Source of the DNA: Chalara sp. BL73
Taxonomy: Eukaryota; Ascomycota; Leotiomycetes; Helotiales
Direction: 5' to 3'
Length of the DNA: 64,000 nt
Assembly (NCBI GenBank): GCA_918026815.1
Contig: CAKJVC010000205.1
Span: 1 to 64,000, forward strand
Positions 1-10,931 of this stretch are shown one piece after another (position 1 is the stretch's first letter; the number at the start of each line of letters is the position of its first letter). Position numbers and translations under genes: made by a program. The notes beneath the pieces are model-generated. The model was not told the DNA's origin, did no database searches, and worked only from the letters and a program-made list of their open reading frames with translations.

Positions 1-525
1 AGCATCAAACCTATGGGTGGCGATATGGATTGCATTTTTAAGAGTATCGAGCGTGCACGAATTCCTGATGAAAGTTCTTTGCCCATCGGAGAGAAGGGTA
101 AATGAACCATTGGCCCGAAAATAGTTCTCAGGATCCGAGTCACTGAGGGCTGCTCGTAGCCGGTCATTCTCCATCTCGAGGTCCGTCAATTGGCGTTGCA
201 GGTTGAGGGGGTATATAAGGTCTCTAAGCTGAGACACACAAGAGAATTGTGTACTTTCGTAAGGTATATTCATGTCGTATTGAGATGAAGAGACAGTTTT
301 GTCAGAGGAGCGAGCATCTTGAACTTGTAGAACCAAATCTTTTGGTCGAGAGCCAGTGCCAGCTGCACCTGCAGATTGAGTTCCTCCGTTTTGTGAGCCC
401 ATATTGTATAGGTCAGGGTGGGTGGCAGCTCGAGGTTGGGGCTTTGAATACTTTCGGAGCTGGGAGCCAGTACTGGATTCACTGGTAGGTTGAGAGCCTC
501 CTTGTGACAAATTCATGGCGGGCAT
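1..525 (-). CDS. Ser/Gln-rich hypothetical protein, N-terminal part (runs off left edge)
   Basis: An open frame reads on the minus strand from ATG at 525 to base 1 without a stop (175 codons), so the C-terminus lies outside the window. An in-frame TAA lies a short way upstream, which makes 525 the first possible ATG; a second ATG is at 516. Residues 1 to about 95 are low complexity, rich in Ser, Gln, Gly and Thr, and probably disordered. Around residues 105-125 there is a Leu/Glu/Arg-rich stretch (RQLTDLEMENDRLRAAL) that could form a short coiled coil. No known domain is recognised. Base composition is normal with no sign of RIP. An intron inside the segment cannot be excluded, but none is needed. 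The frame is probably real because it is long, open and has a typical fungal low-complexity composition; function unknown. Confidence 0.6.
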   Translation of the reverse strand, partial: MPAMNLSQGGSQPTSESSTGSQLRKYSKPQPRAATHPDLYNMGSQNGGTQSAGAAGTGSRPKDLVLQVQDARSSDKTVSSSQYDMNIPYESTQFSCVSQLRDLIYPLNLQRQLTDLEMENDRLRAALSDSDPENYFRANGSFTLLSDGQRTFIRNSCTLDTLKNAIHIATHRFDA

Positions 526-1382
526 GGAGAGTAGATAACAGCCCGCTGATGATGGCCTTCCTTATTAAGGAATCGATCAAAATTATGTTACGTCGCGAAT
601 GCGCATTGAAGTTAGTGTAACCCTAACTATTGTAGACTTATACATTCTTCACAATTCGACGAAGTAAGTTGCATGTTCATACACGTATTGCTCGTATGGA
701 GAGTGGTGATGAGTGAATCGAAATTCTGGAGGGTGTTGCTCACCTTAGCAAAGGTGGCTGAAAACGATATCAAGATGATCTTGTCTACCTGCCGGTAAAT
801 GGAAGGATTCACTATTACGATATAATCTTATTGTCACCTTTAGATTGGTAATAAGCTTCCAGCAATTAATTATTTACGTAGCCAGTTTAGGCTCTGTTAG
901 GCAAGAATAAAGACAGCAGCATATAATGACGAAGCTGGCTCTCATAGGCACATCAAGTTATCACCTTCGGCTATAGATATCGAGTATATCGTTCCCCAGG
1001 AGGCAAGCCTAAGAGAAATAGCTCTGTTTTCCATACTTGACTCTTGTCTTTAGCGTAAATGGTGTTGCGAATATATATTAATGGCATAACAACCGCACTA
1101 CTCTGGCTAAAATCTGTTCCCTTAATGGATTATTGGACCGTTCTGTGTCATATTTTTTCACAAGACCCAAAACTTTCAATGTTACTGGCGTTTTGGCGGC
1201 GGTTTTACTCTGAATAAATATTAAATAACTTCCTCGCTTAAGGTAGAATTTCTTCGCGAATTTCTTCGATTGTATATTCTACTCGAGGTTGCCGGATAAT
1301 TGACAACACACATTATTCTAGAGGTCTATCTTGAAACAAGTTTTCTCTTTCTCCAACGCCAATCCTTCTAAATCAACCAGAT
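526..1382. other. intergenic region, no gene seen
   Basis: About 860 bases of ordinary composition between the left-edge gene and the 3' end of the GNAT gene. The left-edge gene reads leftward, so its promoter should lie in the first few hundred bases here. Only short shadow ORFs are present. No RNA gene or repeat was recognised. Confidence 0.5.
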
Positions 1383-1949
1383 CTATTCTTGCAAGCTCTT
1401 CATCAGTATCCAGTCAGTTTGGACACACTCCCCCATCACAAAACCATGCTCTCCAACCTTCGAAAATCCAAATCTCGCATACGCCTTCTGCGCTATGAAG
1501 TTCTCATCCCAAACTCCCAACCACATCGTCTGAAACCCTTTCTCTTTCGCCCACTTCTCCACATGCCTGAACAATGCGCCACCAACACCACTCCCGTGGT
1601 ACTTCTCATCAACATACATCCTTTGTAACTCAACGGGATTCTCGGTATTCTCTATACATGGCTCGCTGCTTCCTTGAGTCATTTGCACGAATCCCATCAC
1701 TTGGCTCGGATCATCGCCTGAGCATGCGACGTAGAAATCTTTGAGAGGAGATGAGAGCTCTTTTTTAATAGCTGATGGGACGAGGGTTTCCGATAGGTAG
1801 GCCTCCAAATCGACCGCTGGCATAGAGTGTCCAAACGTTGCAGAAAATGTTGTAGCAGCGATGTATGCTATGGCTTCCGCATCCTTAGCTTCTGCTCGTC
1901 GAATAACGGGTAGAGTTTTATTATATCCTTTACTCAGAATTTGCGGCAT
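1383..1949 (-). CDS. PaiA-like GNAT N-acetyltransferase
   Basis: A 188-residue GNAT-fold acyl-CoA transferase. The open frame continues upstream to 2018, but only from a TTG; the first ATG is at 1949, and the domain starts about 14 residues later (VIRRAEAKDAEAIAYIA), so this start fits. The acetyl-CoA pyrophosphate loop is at residues 119-124 (YHGSGVGG, the Q/R-x-x-G-x-G/A motif), after the beta-4 strand LQRMYVDE. The end of the domain has WLGVWDENFIAQKAYARFGF and GFVMGECVQTDWILMKSL. The layout TF..TF.., an AYL segment, then WLGVWE/D..A..FY..GF and MG...QTD is that of Bacillus PaiA, a spermidine/spermine N-acetyltransferase; the polyamine substrate is inferred from family. It is divergently paired with a PaiB-like gene 509 bp away. 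An upstream exon is possible but not seen. No RIP damage. Confidence 0.85.
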   Translation of the reverse strand: MPQILSKGYNKTLPVIRRAEAKDAEAIAYIAATTFSATFGHSMPAVDLEAYLSETLVPSAIKKELSSPLKDFYVACSGDDPSQVMGFVQMTQGSSEPCIENTENPVELQRMYVDEKYHGSGVGGALFRHVEKWAKEKGFQTMWLGVWDENFIAQKAYARFGFSKVGEHGFVMGECVQTDWILMKSLQE

Positions 1950-2458
1950 ATTGCTTGCTATGGCTTCTGGATAATACTTTGAGATAATGTTTGTGGATTG
2001 GAGTCTTGTTATTTGCAAATGCCAAGATTGAAAAAGTTGTGATGCTATCGAATCCCGAACGCATCTACTTATTGATGATGGGGTAAAAGGCTCGTCTGTT
2101 TTATTCCATTTGATTCTGTCACCCGGTTTCCCAATTCCTTTACATTCTAGAATTCATTTTTTTTGTCTTCACCCATTTTTGTATTGTCAACTACAAGGCG
2201 TGAAGTCCGGTCCAGTCGAGTCCAGGATTTTTTTAGGCGCGGTGCCAGTATCAAGACGGAGTTCGCGTGGACATGCTCAAATGAGTTAAGGAATTCCGAG
2301 TCCTCTCTAGTTACGGAAACCCGTTCGTATCGCAACAATTTTGAATGAGTCAATCTATCCTCAGATGATACTATTCGTTGGACAGAATTATTGGGATGAT
2401 GTTTCCGCGGTTATTATAAATGCATCATTTTGTATAAGTGTTAGCCGTACCTTCAATA
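1950..2458. promoter_or_regulatory. divergent intergenic promoter region of the PaiA-like/PaiB-like pair
   Basis: 509 bases separate the two divergent start codons, so the promoters of both genes must lie here or overlap. No defined factor-binding site was recognised. A TATA-like TTATAAATG lies at about 2414-2422, just upstream of the plus-strand gene. A TTTTTT-containing pyrimidine tract is near 2157. Co-regulation is inferred from the arrangement alone. Confidence 0.5.
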
Positions 2459-3418
2459 ATGAGAATAATTTTCTCTAAACTACTCCCGAACTCATTAATC
2501 CGAAGACCTACATCAAGTCAAATTCTAGATACCCCTTCATCTTTATTTCTCAGCAGCTTCAATTCCCCAGTCAAGAGAAGTACATTTTTTCTTTTCTATA
2601 CCAGAGACAGATCACGGCTCTTTTCGCAAATATCAGCTCCAAGTATGTATCTTCGTGATGTTCACGCTGATCTCGACCAACCATCCCTACACGCCTTCAT
2701 TCAAGGGAACCCGCTCGGCGTCCTTACTACGGCCATAAAATCACCTTCTTTCCCAACAATCCAGAGCTCTCACATTCCCTGGGTACTCGATGTCCAGCCT
2801 TTGCCTTCAGACTCGGAAGCCCCTGTGGGAACATTGAGGGGCCATCTTGCACGTGCGAATCCTCAAACGAAAGCGATCCTCGCTGCTGCCACGAAAGAAA
2901 GCGGAAATGGCGGGAAAACTCTCGAGGATGAAGTTCTCGTCCTATTCACAAGTCCCGTGACGCATTATATTACGCCTAAATTTTACGTAGAGACGAAACC
3001 AGCAACGGGGAAGGTAGTGCCGACATGGAACTACGCGGCGGTGCAGGCCTACGGCACTTTGATCGTTTACGCCGACTTTAAGTCGGAGTTTTTAGATCAA
3101 CAAATTAGAGACTTGACAAAGGGATGTGAAGAGGGACTTATGGGCTACGATGGGAAAGAAGGGAGGCAAGGAGCATGGACGGTAGATGATGCGCCAGAGA
3201 AGTTTTCTGACCTGTTGAAGAGAGCAATAGTAGGCGTGGAGATTAAGGTCAGCAGACTTGAAGGGAAATGGAAGATGAGCCAGGAGGCAACAGTGGCCGA
3301 TCGGAGGGGCGTGGTGGAGGGATTTGAGAAGTTGGGTGGTGAGGCTGGGAAGGTGGGCGAGTTGGTGAGGACCAGGGGCGAAAAGAGGGAGAGAGAAAAG
3401 AGAGGTTGTCCGGCGTAG
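2459..3418 (+). CDS. PaiB-like FMN-binding split-barrel protein
   Basis: A 319-residue protein of the PaiB/FMN_bind_2 family (flavin-binding split barrel; the bacterial member is described as a negative regulator of sporulation and protease genes). The frame extends to a GTG at 2438, but the first ATG is 2459. The family-typical start MYLRDVHAD is at residue 63 (ATG at 2645). Residues 1-62 are therefore an extra N-terminus, rich in Arg, Ser and hydrophobic residues and almost free of acidic ones, which could be a mitochondrial presequence; alternatively translation starts at 2645, giving 257 residues. Family hallmarks: GVLTT near 86, GHLARANPQ at 128-136, VPTWNYAAVQAYG at 187-199, and IVGVEIKVSRLEGKWKMSQ at about 257-275. 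The last 25 residues are Arg/Lys/Glu-rich. It is single-exon, shows no RIP damage, and is divergent from the PaiA-like gene. Confidence 0.87.
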   Translation: MRIIFSKLLPNSLIRRPTSSQILDTPSSLFLSSFNSPVKRSTFFLFYTRDRSRLFSQISAPSMYLRDVHADLDQPSLHAFIQGNPLGVLTTAIKSPSFPTIQSSHIPWVLDVQPLPSDSEAPVGTLRGHLARANPQTKAILAAATKESGNGGKTLEDEVLVLFTSPVTHYITPKFYVETKPATGKVVPTWNYAAVQAYGTLIVYADFKSEFLDQQIRDLTKGCEEGLMGYDGKEGRQGAWTVDDAPEKFSDLLKRAIVGVEIKVSRLEGKWKMSQEATVADRRGVVEGFEKLGGEAGKVGELVRTRGEKREREKRGCPA

Positions 3419-3453
3419 TTGCTATAGATGTGATATATAGACTAGCTATAATG

Positions 3454-3714
3454 TTAATAAAATTTCGCGACGTCAGCGCTCAGATTTAAGTATCGCATCT
3501 TATCAACTAGAGGAGCTAAATGGTCCTGAAGTCTACCAAATGGGATATCGCCTTGGAAAATGGCAGTCACGTGGCGTTGGAACCGCCGTCTATTCGTCTC
3601 CGAAACTGGTAGCGACGATGAGACATATGAAGTACTGAGATTTATCAGCTTGAAGATGAACCAAAATATCAATCCATGAACAATTATAGAATTTCCATAC
3701 TGCAATTCCTTCAT
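3454..3714 (-). CDS. small hypothetical ORF, doubtful
   Basis: An 86-codon frame with a true ATG, convergent with the PaiB-like gene and 35 bp beyond its stop. The N-terminal third is hydrophobic (residues 9-30, possible membrane segment); the rest is charged (VTAIFQGDIPFGRLQDHLAPLVDKMRYLNL). I do not recognise it. It could be a real small gene, an exon, a remnant or the 3' UTR of its neighbour read backwards. Confidence 0.25.
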   Translation of the reverse strand: MKELQYGNSIIVHGLIFWFIFKLINLSTSYVSSSLPVSETNRRRFQRHVTAIFQGDIPFGRLQDHLAPLVDKMRYLNLSADVAKFY

Positions 3715-3946
3715 TTCGACCCTGATTCAAAACCTCTGTTACATCAGCTATGATAACGCTTCGTCCATTACCCGTACTCCCAAAATAAGGTCTGTTTAAC
3801 TGGTGAGCTTCTCCTGAGAAAATTACAAAATACTTTCGCCATGCGACACCATCCAGGATTGATTATTTGACGAGACGTTCATATGAGCGTATGTGATGGG
3901 CTTATTTTACTGTTTTTGATACCACTAGTAAGATAACCAACCCAAC

Positions 3947-4234
3947 ATGCTTTACGACGTTGGATACTTCGAACACAAGTATTGCCATTTGAAAAATTAC
4001 GAAGCATCAAAGTTTGAGAAATATTTTAAATCTACTATCTTCTACGTCACCATTCTTGGTTTTGCAAGTGGAATGGACGGAAATCCTCAAGGAATCGGAA
4101 TTATTGCCGCTCTTCTCCACTAGCTGCGTTACCTATTCGATGGCCACCAAGTAATAGCAGAGTTTCTGGCTGTCATTATAATTAAGCTCATTCTATTCAA
4201 CATTGTTCGCTTCCTCTCAATTGAAAAAGACTAA
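3947..4234 (+). pseudogene. short membrane-like ORF interrupted by one in-frame TAG
   Basis: ATG at 3947 opens 58 codons to a TAG at 4121; the same frame then runs 36 more codons to TAA at 4232. The second part is strongly hydrophobic (VIAEFLAVIIIKLILFNIVRFL), as expected for a membrane helix, and the first part has a hydrophobic stretch (STIFYVTILGFASGM). Either it is one protein of about 95 residues with a nonsense mutation, which could be a RIP-type change of TGG or CAG to TAG, or it is two short chance frames. No family recognised. Confidence 0.3.
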
Positions 4235-4872
4235 ACTGTGTGCCTGATATGCAGTGTCGGTGGACCAGGATTGAAGTCTGCTTTACAAGTCTGGTCTATT
4301 ATTTTCTTTGAGTGAATACTTTAATTAAAGCGGCGTCTCGAATCCAAGATTATCTATATTAAGGTGTCTATAATAATGTTTGCATTGAGCTTGGGACACT
4401 GCTTTACTTCAGGACTTCGGACCGGGCGATATTCAAAATTGTGTTGGCTATATTCTGCCCTCTCAAGTGGCTCTTGCTGTGGAGAAAGATGTATTATAGG
4501 GCCGGAAAGATGTAGAATAATTAGGCGCAGGTGAAAGGATATTGTGATGAAATTTGTACGGCTAGACCTAACGATTCCTTACTACTAGATCTCAACAGTA
4601 TTGTCTATTGAGGCACGAAATTACCAATTACCGGTCAAAACCTCTTGCAAAACTATGCCTAACTTTCTGTCGCTGCGGTATCTAATGTCATTTTAGTCGT
4701 GTTAATATATTCAAATCACCTAGGACGATGGCGTCAGCAGTTAGTAGAAAATGCCAACCTCGTACGTTAACATCTATAGGCAGTCTATTAAAGGCTGTTG
4801 TATTAGCCATGATATTAGCCAATGCATATTAAGAGGCTTAATTCTTGTCAGTGAGTGAAGACCAGATCGCGT
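4235..4872. other. decayed or non-coding region
   Basis: About 640 bases of near-normal composition without an open frame of useful length. Scattered codon-like stretches (for example SQVALAVEKD around 4464-4493) suggest a decayed gene rather than simple spacer, but the family cannot be named. Confidence 0.3.
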
Positions 4873-5229
4873 ATGTCTCCATTGGTAGCACAGTGGGAGA
4901 ACATGATGGATTTTTACCAAACTGTACTCTGGTCGAGAGTCTTTGATCGCCTTGAAGGTCCAAACCCTCCAAAGATCATTATGGTAGGCCCAAGATTATT
5001 GAATACAGCTACACACGCACTAGTACATCTAACACCAAAGGCTGACTCGAATGTGGTCGTATTGAGTGGCATAGAACATCGTCTCTTCGAGGATTGTTGG
5101 ATCAATGAAAACTTCGTGTCAAGATATGTTGGTTTAGGCGAATTGCGCCAGGAAGTTTCTTCTCACACGCCCCGAAAAGGTGGAAACGATCACAGGTATA
5201 CCTGCCACAAAACCCAAGGAAGTGGTTAA
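4873..5229 (+). CDS. hypothetical ORF, 118 codons
   Basis: The frame opens from GTG at 4855; the first ATG is 4873 (MSPLVAQWENMMDFYQTVL). The translation looks protein-like in composition: hydrophobic strands around IIMVGPRLL and NVVVLSGI, then an acidic and Arg-rich end. No family is recognised. It may be the surviving exon of a broken gene, since flanking sequence has no continuation I can join to it. A further 60-codon frame begins at 5271, without recognisable content. Confidence 0.35.
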   Translation: MSPLVAQWENMMDFYQTVLWSRVFDRLEGPNPPKIIMVGPRLLNTATHALVHLTPKADSNVVVLSGIEHRLFEDCWINENFVSRYVGLGELRQEVSSHTPRKGGNDHRYTCHKTQGSG

Positions 5230-5778
5230 AATTTTCAGGACTACAACAAATCTCCTTTCAGTCGCCTTTCATGGACTGTACTGGCCAAATCAAACTATGG
5301 CTAAGGCTTGTCAGGTTGAATAACATCAATCTCCTAAGGGGCACCATTGGCAAACCTAACAGTGGAATGCTTCAGATGAATGGCCAGCCAACTGCACAGA
5401 CTAATCGAGAAGCTGGTTGTAATGAAAAGCACCTAGGATTTAGAAATTATTAGAATCAAGCGCACATGAGGAACAGTGTGCCAAATTGTTGAGTAATTGA
5501 ATAAAAATCCTGTTACTCTTATTTTGTAAGGTGCTGGAGTAGTATGGCACAAGTCAACTGCAATTGATACGAAGACTAATCTCTACTCTTCTCTACTACG
5601 TCCCGAGTCCCCTACTTATACCCTCCGAACCCCCGGCGACCTCCTACGTGCCCATACATGCAAGTCTCAGTGCCTTTACCGAGCCCCCCTCAATGCCCCT
5701 TAGCACGTGACATCCTGACGCCTGACATCCTAACTAACTATGATTAAGTGAACACATTTTCCTTGAAGCACTGAAATA
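5230..5778. other. boundary zone between gene-bearing DNA and the repeat block
   Basis: Contains a C-rich stretch (about 5600-5690) and a CACGTGACATCC followed by a near repeat of GACATCC at 5704-5731. No gene or repeat boundary is certain here. Strongly AT-rich sequence begins just after 5950. Confidence 0.4.
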
Positions 5779-5850
5779 GGGCAGACCTTGCGTGCAGCAC
5801 AAGCTTCCTTCCTGAAGTTGACTGTGGTCAACTTAGCATACTCTTTTCAA
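5779..5850 (-). repeat. truncated inverted LTR fragment of element A family
   Basis: Matches, in inverted orientation, the first third of the A-type LTR: the GCAGACCTTGCGTGCAGCAC block and the AAGTTGACTGTGGTCAACTT palindrome, ending with TTTTCA like the A LTR end. It lies head to head with the LTR starting at 5880, separated by 29 bp, so the two arms could pair as a large hairpin. Confidence 0.65.
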
Positions 5851-5879
5851 TAGTAATTTTTAATAAACGAAAAATCTCT

Positions 5880-6105
5880 TGAAATAAATATGCTAAGTTG
5901 ACCACAGTCAACTTGGGAGGGGAAGCTTGTGCTGTACGCAAAGTCTGCCCGATTGCAGTGGTTCAGGAAAAATGAATTGACTTAATTATAAAGTTTTTAC
6001 AAAAAGTGCTCAGTAAAAAAAGTGCGACCTTTTTACTAATAACTAAGCTATTACATAAGTTATAGCTTATGCTTTACAAGTAAGCTATACTACTAATTTT
6101 TAACA
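5880..6105. repeat. left LTR of element A (226 bp)
   Basis: Direct repeat of 10932-11157 with the same length. The left LTR keeps GTTGACCACAGTCAACTT where the right one has all-transition changes to ATTAATTACAGTTAATTT, so the right copy is more RIP-mutated. Confidence 0.75.
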
Positions 6106-7403
6106 CTTTTATTTAGTATACTTGTAATAAAGCATATATTTAGTTTTTACTATTTTTTTACTGTTTTTTTTTTGTTTTTTTGTTTTTATTTAATTTTAGC
6201 GTTTTTTTTTTGAAGCAAAAAGCCGTTTTTTTTTAACTAGTTTTAATAACCGGCAGTACTTTTCGAAAACAATACACTTAAAAAGCTTTATTAGTTCGTT
6301 TGCGAATATAAACTTTGTAAATACGTATATTATTTATATTCGTTTTTTTTCGACTAAATTACGAATATAATAATAGCAAATATCGATATATTTTAAATAT
6401 TTGTACAAATAAAATTTTTTAACTAAAACTAACGCTTTTTAATTGTTTTTGCGGATTTTTACAGTTTACAATAGTTTTCCGATATATTTTGCGTGTTTTA
6501 TATTACGAAAAATTTGTACTAGCTATTAGCTCGTTTTAGCGTATATAATTATTGCAACGTATTTTGATTTTATATTAAATACAACTATTGAAATTTATTT
6601 TATACTTTTTTAAAAAACGAACTTTTTATAAAGTATAACAATATTATTTAAAATGTTTTTACAGTTTGTTTTGTTTTTTGTTTAGTTAACGTTTAAATAA
6701 AGTATTAAATTACAGTTTTTTTTTAGTTTATAACGCATTTTTTGTATTATAGTAATTTGTAAATATTGTATAAGTTTTTAAAACGCGTTATTATAGTAAT
6801 TTGTAAATTTTTTTATAAATTAACTAAATTTTCCGAAACTAAAAACTTTGTTTAAATAAATATAAATTATACTGTATATTAAACTATTTATAACTTGTTA
6901 GTATTCGTTAATATTAATTTGTTAGTTATTAAGTTTTGTAAATTGTAAATTGTTGTAGTTTTTAATAAAAGTAAGTTTTTTTTTATAAATACTATATATA
7001 AATTCGTAACGATTTAAAACATCGTTTAAATATTACTTTTAATCGATTTATAGTTTTTTTGTTTTTCGGTTTTAAATAATTTGTATATTTAAATTTTTTT
7101 TGGATTTTTTTTAAATTTTTAGCTGTAAATCGCAAAAAAAAATAATTGTTAAATTATTTAACGTTAGTTGTTTTAAACGTTGCAAGTATTATATTGTTAA
7201 TATAAACAAATAAAATTAAATTAAATTGCGTATACGTAAATAAACATAAATCTGCTAAACTTTAAACAAAACTTTTTATAAATAAATAAAATCGTTTGTT
7301 ATAAATACTAGTATAAATTTTTTTTTTTTTACAAGTTTTTTATTATTACTTTCGGTATTTTAGTTTTTGTTGCGTTTTTGTAAAAAGTATTTTTTACAGT
7401 TAA

Positions 7404-7562
7404 TGTCACGATCATGGATTATGTGACCTAGATGGGCTTGGCGACCTTTCATTTTTATTATAGTCGCGCACAACGATTGCTTTTCTTCCTTAGTTTAGTA
7501 TTCTCGTAATAGAACCACTTTACTAGCCGCTTTACCAGGCTAAAGAATTTGGATACGTGACA
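7404..7562. repeat. solo LTR (159 bp) with TSD GTTAA, inside element A
   Basis: Starts TGTCACGATCATGG and ends ATACGTGACA, flanked by GTTAA at 7399-7403 and 7563-7567. The same LTR occurs at 12218-12376 with the same length. The homologous site in element B (about 43090-43100, inverted) reads straight through without the insertion, so this is a proven insertion into A. Confidence 0.9.
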
Positions 7563-10500
7563 GTTAAGTCCGGTTTAATTTTTTAAACCGACGTTTAATA
7601 GTTTATTTTAAAGTAATTTTAAATTAACTTTAACAGTTATTTTAGTTTATAACGTTAAAACAGTATTTTGTTAAATATATTTAATAATTAGTTTATTAAA
7701 CGTATTTAATAAAAATTTAAATTTAAATTTTAAAATTGCTAATTTTTTGCTAAATAGTTTATTGTTTGTTTTGTTTAAAAACTCGACTGTAATTAATTTA
7801 GCTGTAAACTTTTTTTTAAATTTTTATAGCAAATTCGTTGTTTTTTATAAGTTTAATTATTGTTAGTATTTAAATTTTAAAATTATTTATAATTTTAAAT
7901 ATTAATTTTAAATTAACAATTTAAAAAATAGTTTTTTTTTTGTTGTACTAGTATTAAAAAAAGCGTTTTTTTAAAATTTTATTTAAAAATAAATTTAATA
8001 TATTTTGTAAATTACTTACGTTTTGTAATTTTAGTTTTATTGTTTTTTTTTTAATATTTTCGTTAATTTATAATATTTTAGCTTTAATTGTATATTTTAA
8101 ATTTAGCGCGTAAATTTTAAGTTAATAAATTGTATTTTAACAGTAATTTATAAATACGTTAATACAACTTTTATTAATAAATTTATTATACTTTTTTTTT
8201 AGCAAAAAATAATTTCGAATTTATATATAAATAATACTTGTTTTTTTATACGCGAATATAATCGATTAAATACTTTTTATTTATATAAAAATTTTTAAAT
8301 AAAATTTTATTATTATTAATTATTAGTTTTGTTACAATACAGTTTTATAAATACGTATTTGTTTTTATAATTTCGTTTTAAAACTTTATAAATAAATTTG
8401 TTTTTTTAAATATAGTTTTTATAAAATTTTCGGTTGTTTAAATACATATTTTAACAATACTGTTTTAATATAATTCGTAAATAACAATATATTGTAATCG
8501 AATACTGATTTGTTAATACTAATTATTTAAAAACTTTTTTAGTTTTACAATATTGTTTAATTTTACGTTTACGATTTTACAGCTAGATTTTTGTTTTATT
8601 TGTTTTTTTTTTAAATTAAAAATTAAAAACTACTTTTTATTTTGTTTTTGTAATTAAAGTTTATATTTTGCAAATTGTATTATTAATTATTTCAGCGAAA
8701 TATTTGTTTTTGCGAACTGTAATAAAAAAAATTTATATATATTTACAAATACTAAATCGAAAATATAAAACTTTTATAATATTAATTTGCAATTAAAACG
8801 ATTTTTTAATTTAGTTAAAACGTAAATTTTATAAATATAATTAAAAAATAAAACTTTAATTTTGTTTTTTAGTATTATTATTATATAAAGTTTATAAATT
8901 ACTTTTTTTTTAAAATATATAAATTGTTAATAATACAATTAATAACGAACTATTGTTTTAGTATTATAGTTTATTATTAAATTATTTGTTATATTTGTAT
9001 TTAACTTTTTAATTACAAACAAAACGCAATAATAAATTTATAAATTTGTAATAAGTTTTTTAAATTAATTTAAAATTATTTTAAAAAAAATTGTTAACTA
9101 AATATTTTTTGTTATAAACGCTGTTTCGTTGTAATTATTAGTAATATTAAAAACTATATAAATTTTATTTGTAAAACGTATTATAATAATTGTACAGTTA
9201 CTTTTTTTGTATTATATATATTTATTATTAAAAAAACTTGTAAAATTATTTATATAAACTTTTTTATTTAAAAAATAATTTATTTTTAATTTAAAAACGT
9301 ATAGTATATTTAATAATAAAATTTTTATTTTTATTTTTAACTTGTACTTTAATTATATTTATATAATTTAAATTTAACTGTTTTTTTTTAACTTTTATTT
9401 TGCGTTTTAATATTTTAATTAAAAAACGTTTAAAAAAGTAAAATTAGCTAGTTATATAAAAAAAAGGTTTAAAATTTAAAATTTATTAAAAATAAATATT
9501 TTTATAAATATTTTTTAAAAAAATTGCAGTCGTTTTTTTGTTATTTAAACTATAAATAAACTTTTTTAAGTCGAAATTTAATAATAACGTTTTTAAATTT
9601 AATTTAGTTTTATAATAGTTTTTTTTTTTAAATATTTATATTTAAACGTTTAATTGTTTTGTTAATTTCGGCGCTAGTGCTAAATTTGCTGTTTTTTGCA
9701 AATAACGTTTTAAACAACTTTTTTTTATTTGTAATTAAAAAATCGATAATTGCAACTGTTACAAAACTAGTATTTTAAATTTTTCGATTTAAAGTTTTTA
9801 TTGTAAAATTTAAAATATTATAATTTTAAAATTTTTATTTTGTAATTTGTAATATATTAAACTGCAAATATTGTAACTATTGCTTTTTTTGTAGTTAATT
9901 AGTTTTAACATTTATTAAAAATAAATAATTTGTTTTAAATTAAAAAGTTCGACTAAACATTAATAACGTTATAAATAGTTTTGTAACTTTTTAAAAGTTT
10001 GCCGAACAAATAGTTAAATAAATGTTTTTTTGTAAAAAATACAATTATAATTAAATTGTTTGCAACTATTTAATATTAAAGCTTTTTTAGTTTAATTTAC
10101 GTATTTTTAATTTTTATGTTTTTTTGCATTTTAAAAATAGTTAGTTTTTTTAAGTTTTAATAGCGTATTTACAAACGTATTTAAAAATATTTAAACTATA
10201 AATTTGTTTATTTGTTTTTTACAGTTGTAAACTTTTTTATAAACTTTTTGTTTATTAAATTAATACAAATTCGTAGTATAAATAACGTTTTAGCAAATAT
10301 TATTGTATATTTGTTTTTTTTTGTTGTTTTATATTTTAAAAAATGTACTATTTTTATTTAAAATTAAAATAGTTTAAATATGTTTTTAATTTGTTTTTTT
10401 TATTATATAAACGATTTTTTTTTTGTAAAGTACAGTTTTAACAGTTTAAACTAATTTTTTTTATATATTTTAATTTAAAGTTTTTACAAATTATTTTATT

Positions 10501-10931
10501 TTATTAACGTAATTTATATTAAATTGCTTAGTTTTTTGTTAAACGCGTTTAGTAAAGTTCGAAATAAAAAAAATAAAAAAAGCTGTTGTATAATAGTTTT
10601 CGTATTGTAAATAAAATGTAAAAACTGTTGTATAGTAGTTTTCGAATTAAAATTTGTTAATATAATTAAAATAGCAATTTGTATATTTCGTAAATTCGAC
10701 TAAAAGTTCGTTACTGTTTTATTAGTTATTTGTTTTTTTTGTATATATTAGCAATTCGTTGTTTTTGTATTATTAGCTATTCGTTGCTTTTTATATAGTT
10801 TTTATTATTGTAATAAGTTTGTTAAATTGCAAATAATTGTTTTTAACAGTTTACTTTTATTTTCGATTAACTTTTTTTTTTTTTTAGCTTTTTTTGTACA
10901 TTTACAATGCGAATTTAAGTTTATAACTTTT

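Noticed and set aside
249..488. 79-codon plus-strand ORF
   Set aside because: It lies wholly on the opposite strand of the longer open frame 525-1, which has better protein composition; taken as a shadow.
1950..2018. TTG start for the GNAT gene
   Set aside because: Same reason; ATG at 1949 keeps the full domain.
2438..2458. GTG start for the PaiB-like protein
   Set aside because: Nuclear genes normally start at ATG; the in-frame ATG at 2459 (or the family-typical one at 2645) is preferred.
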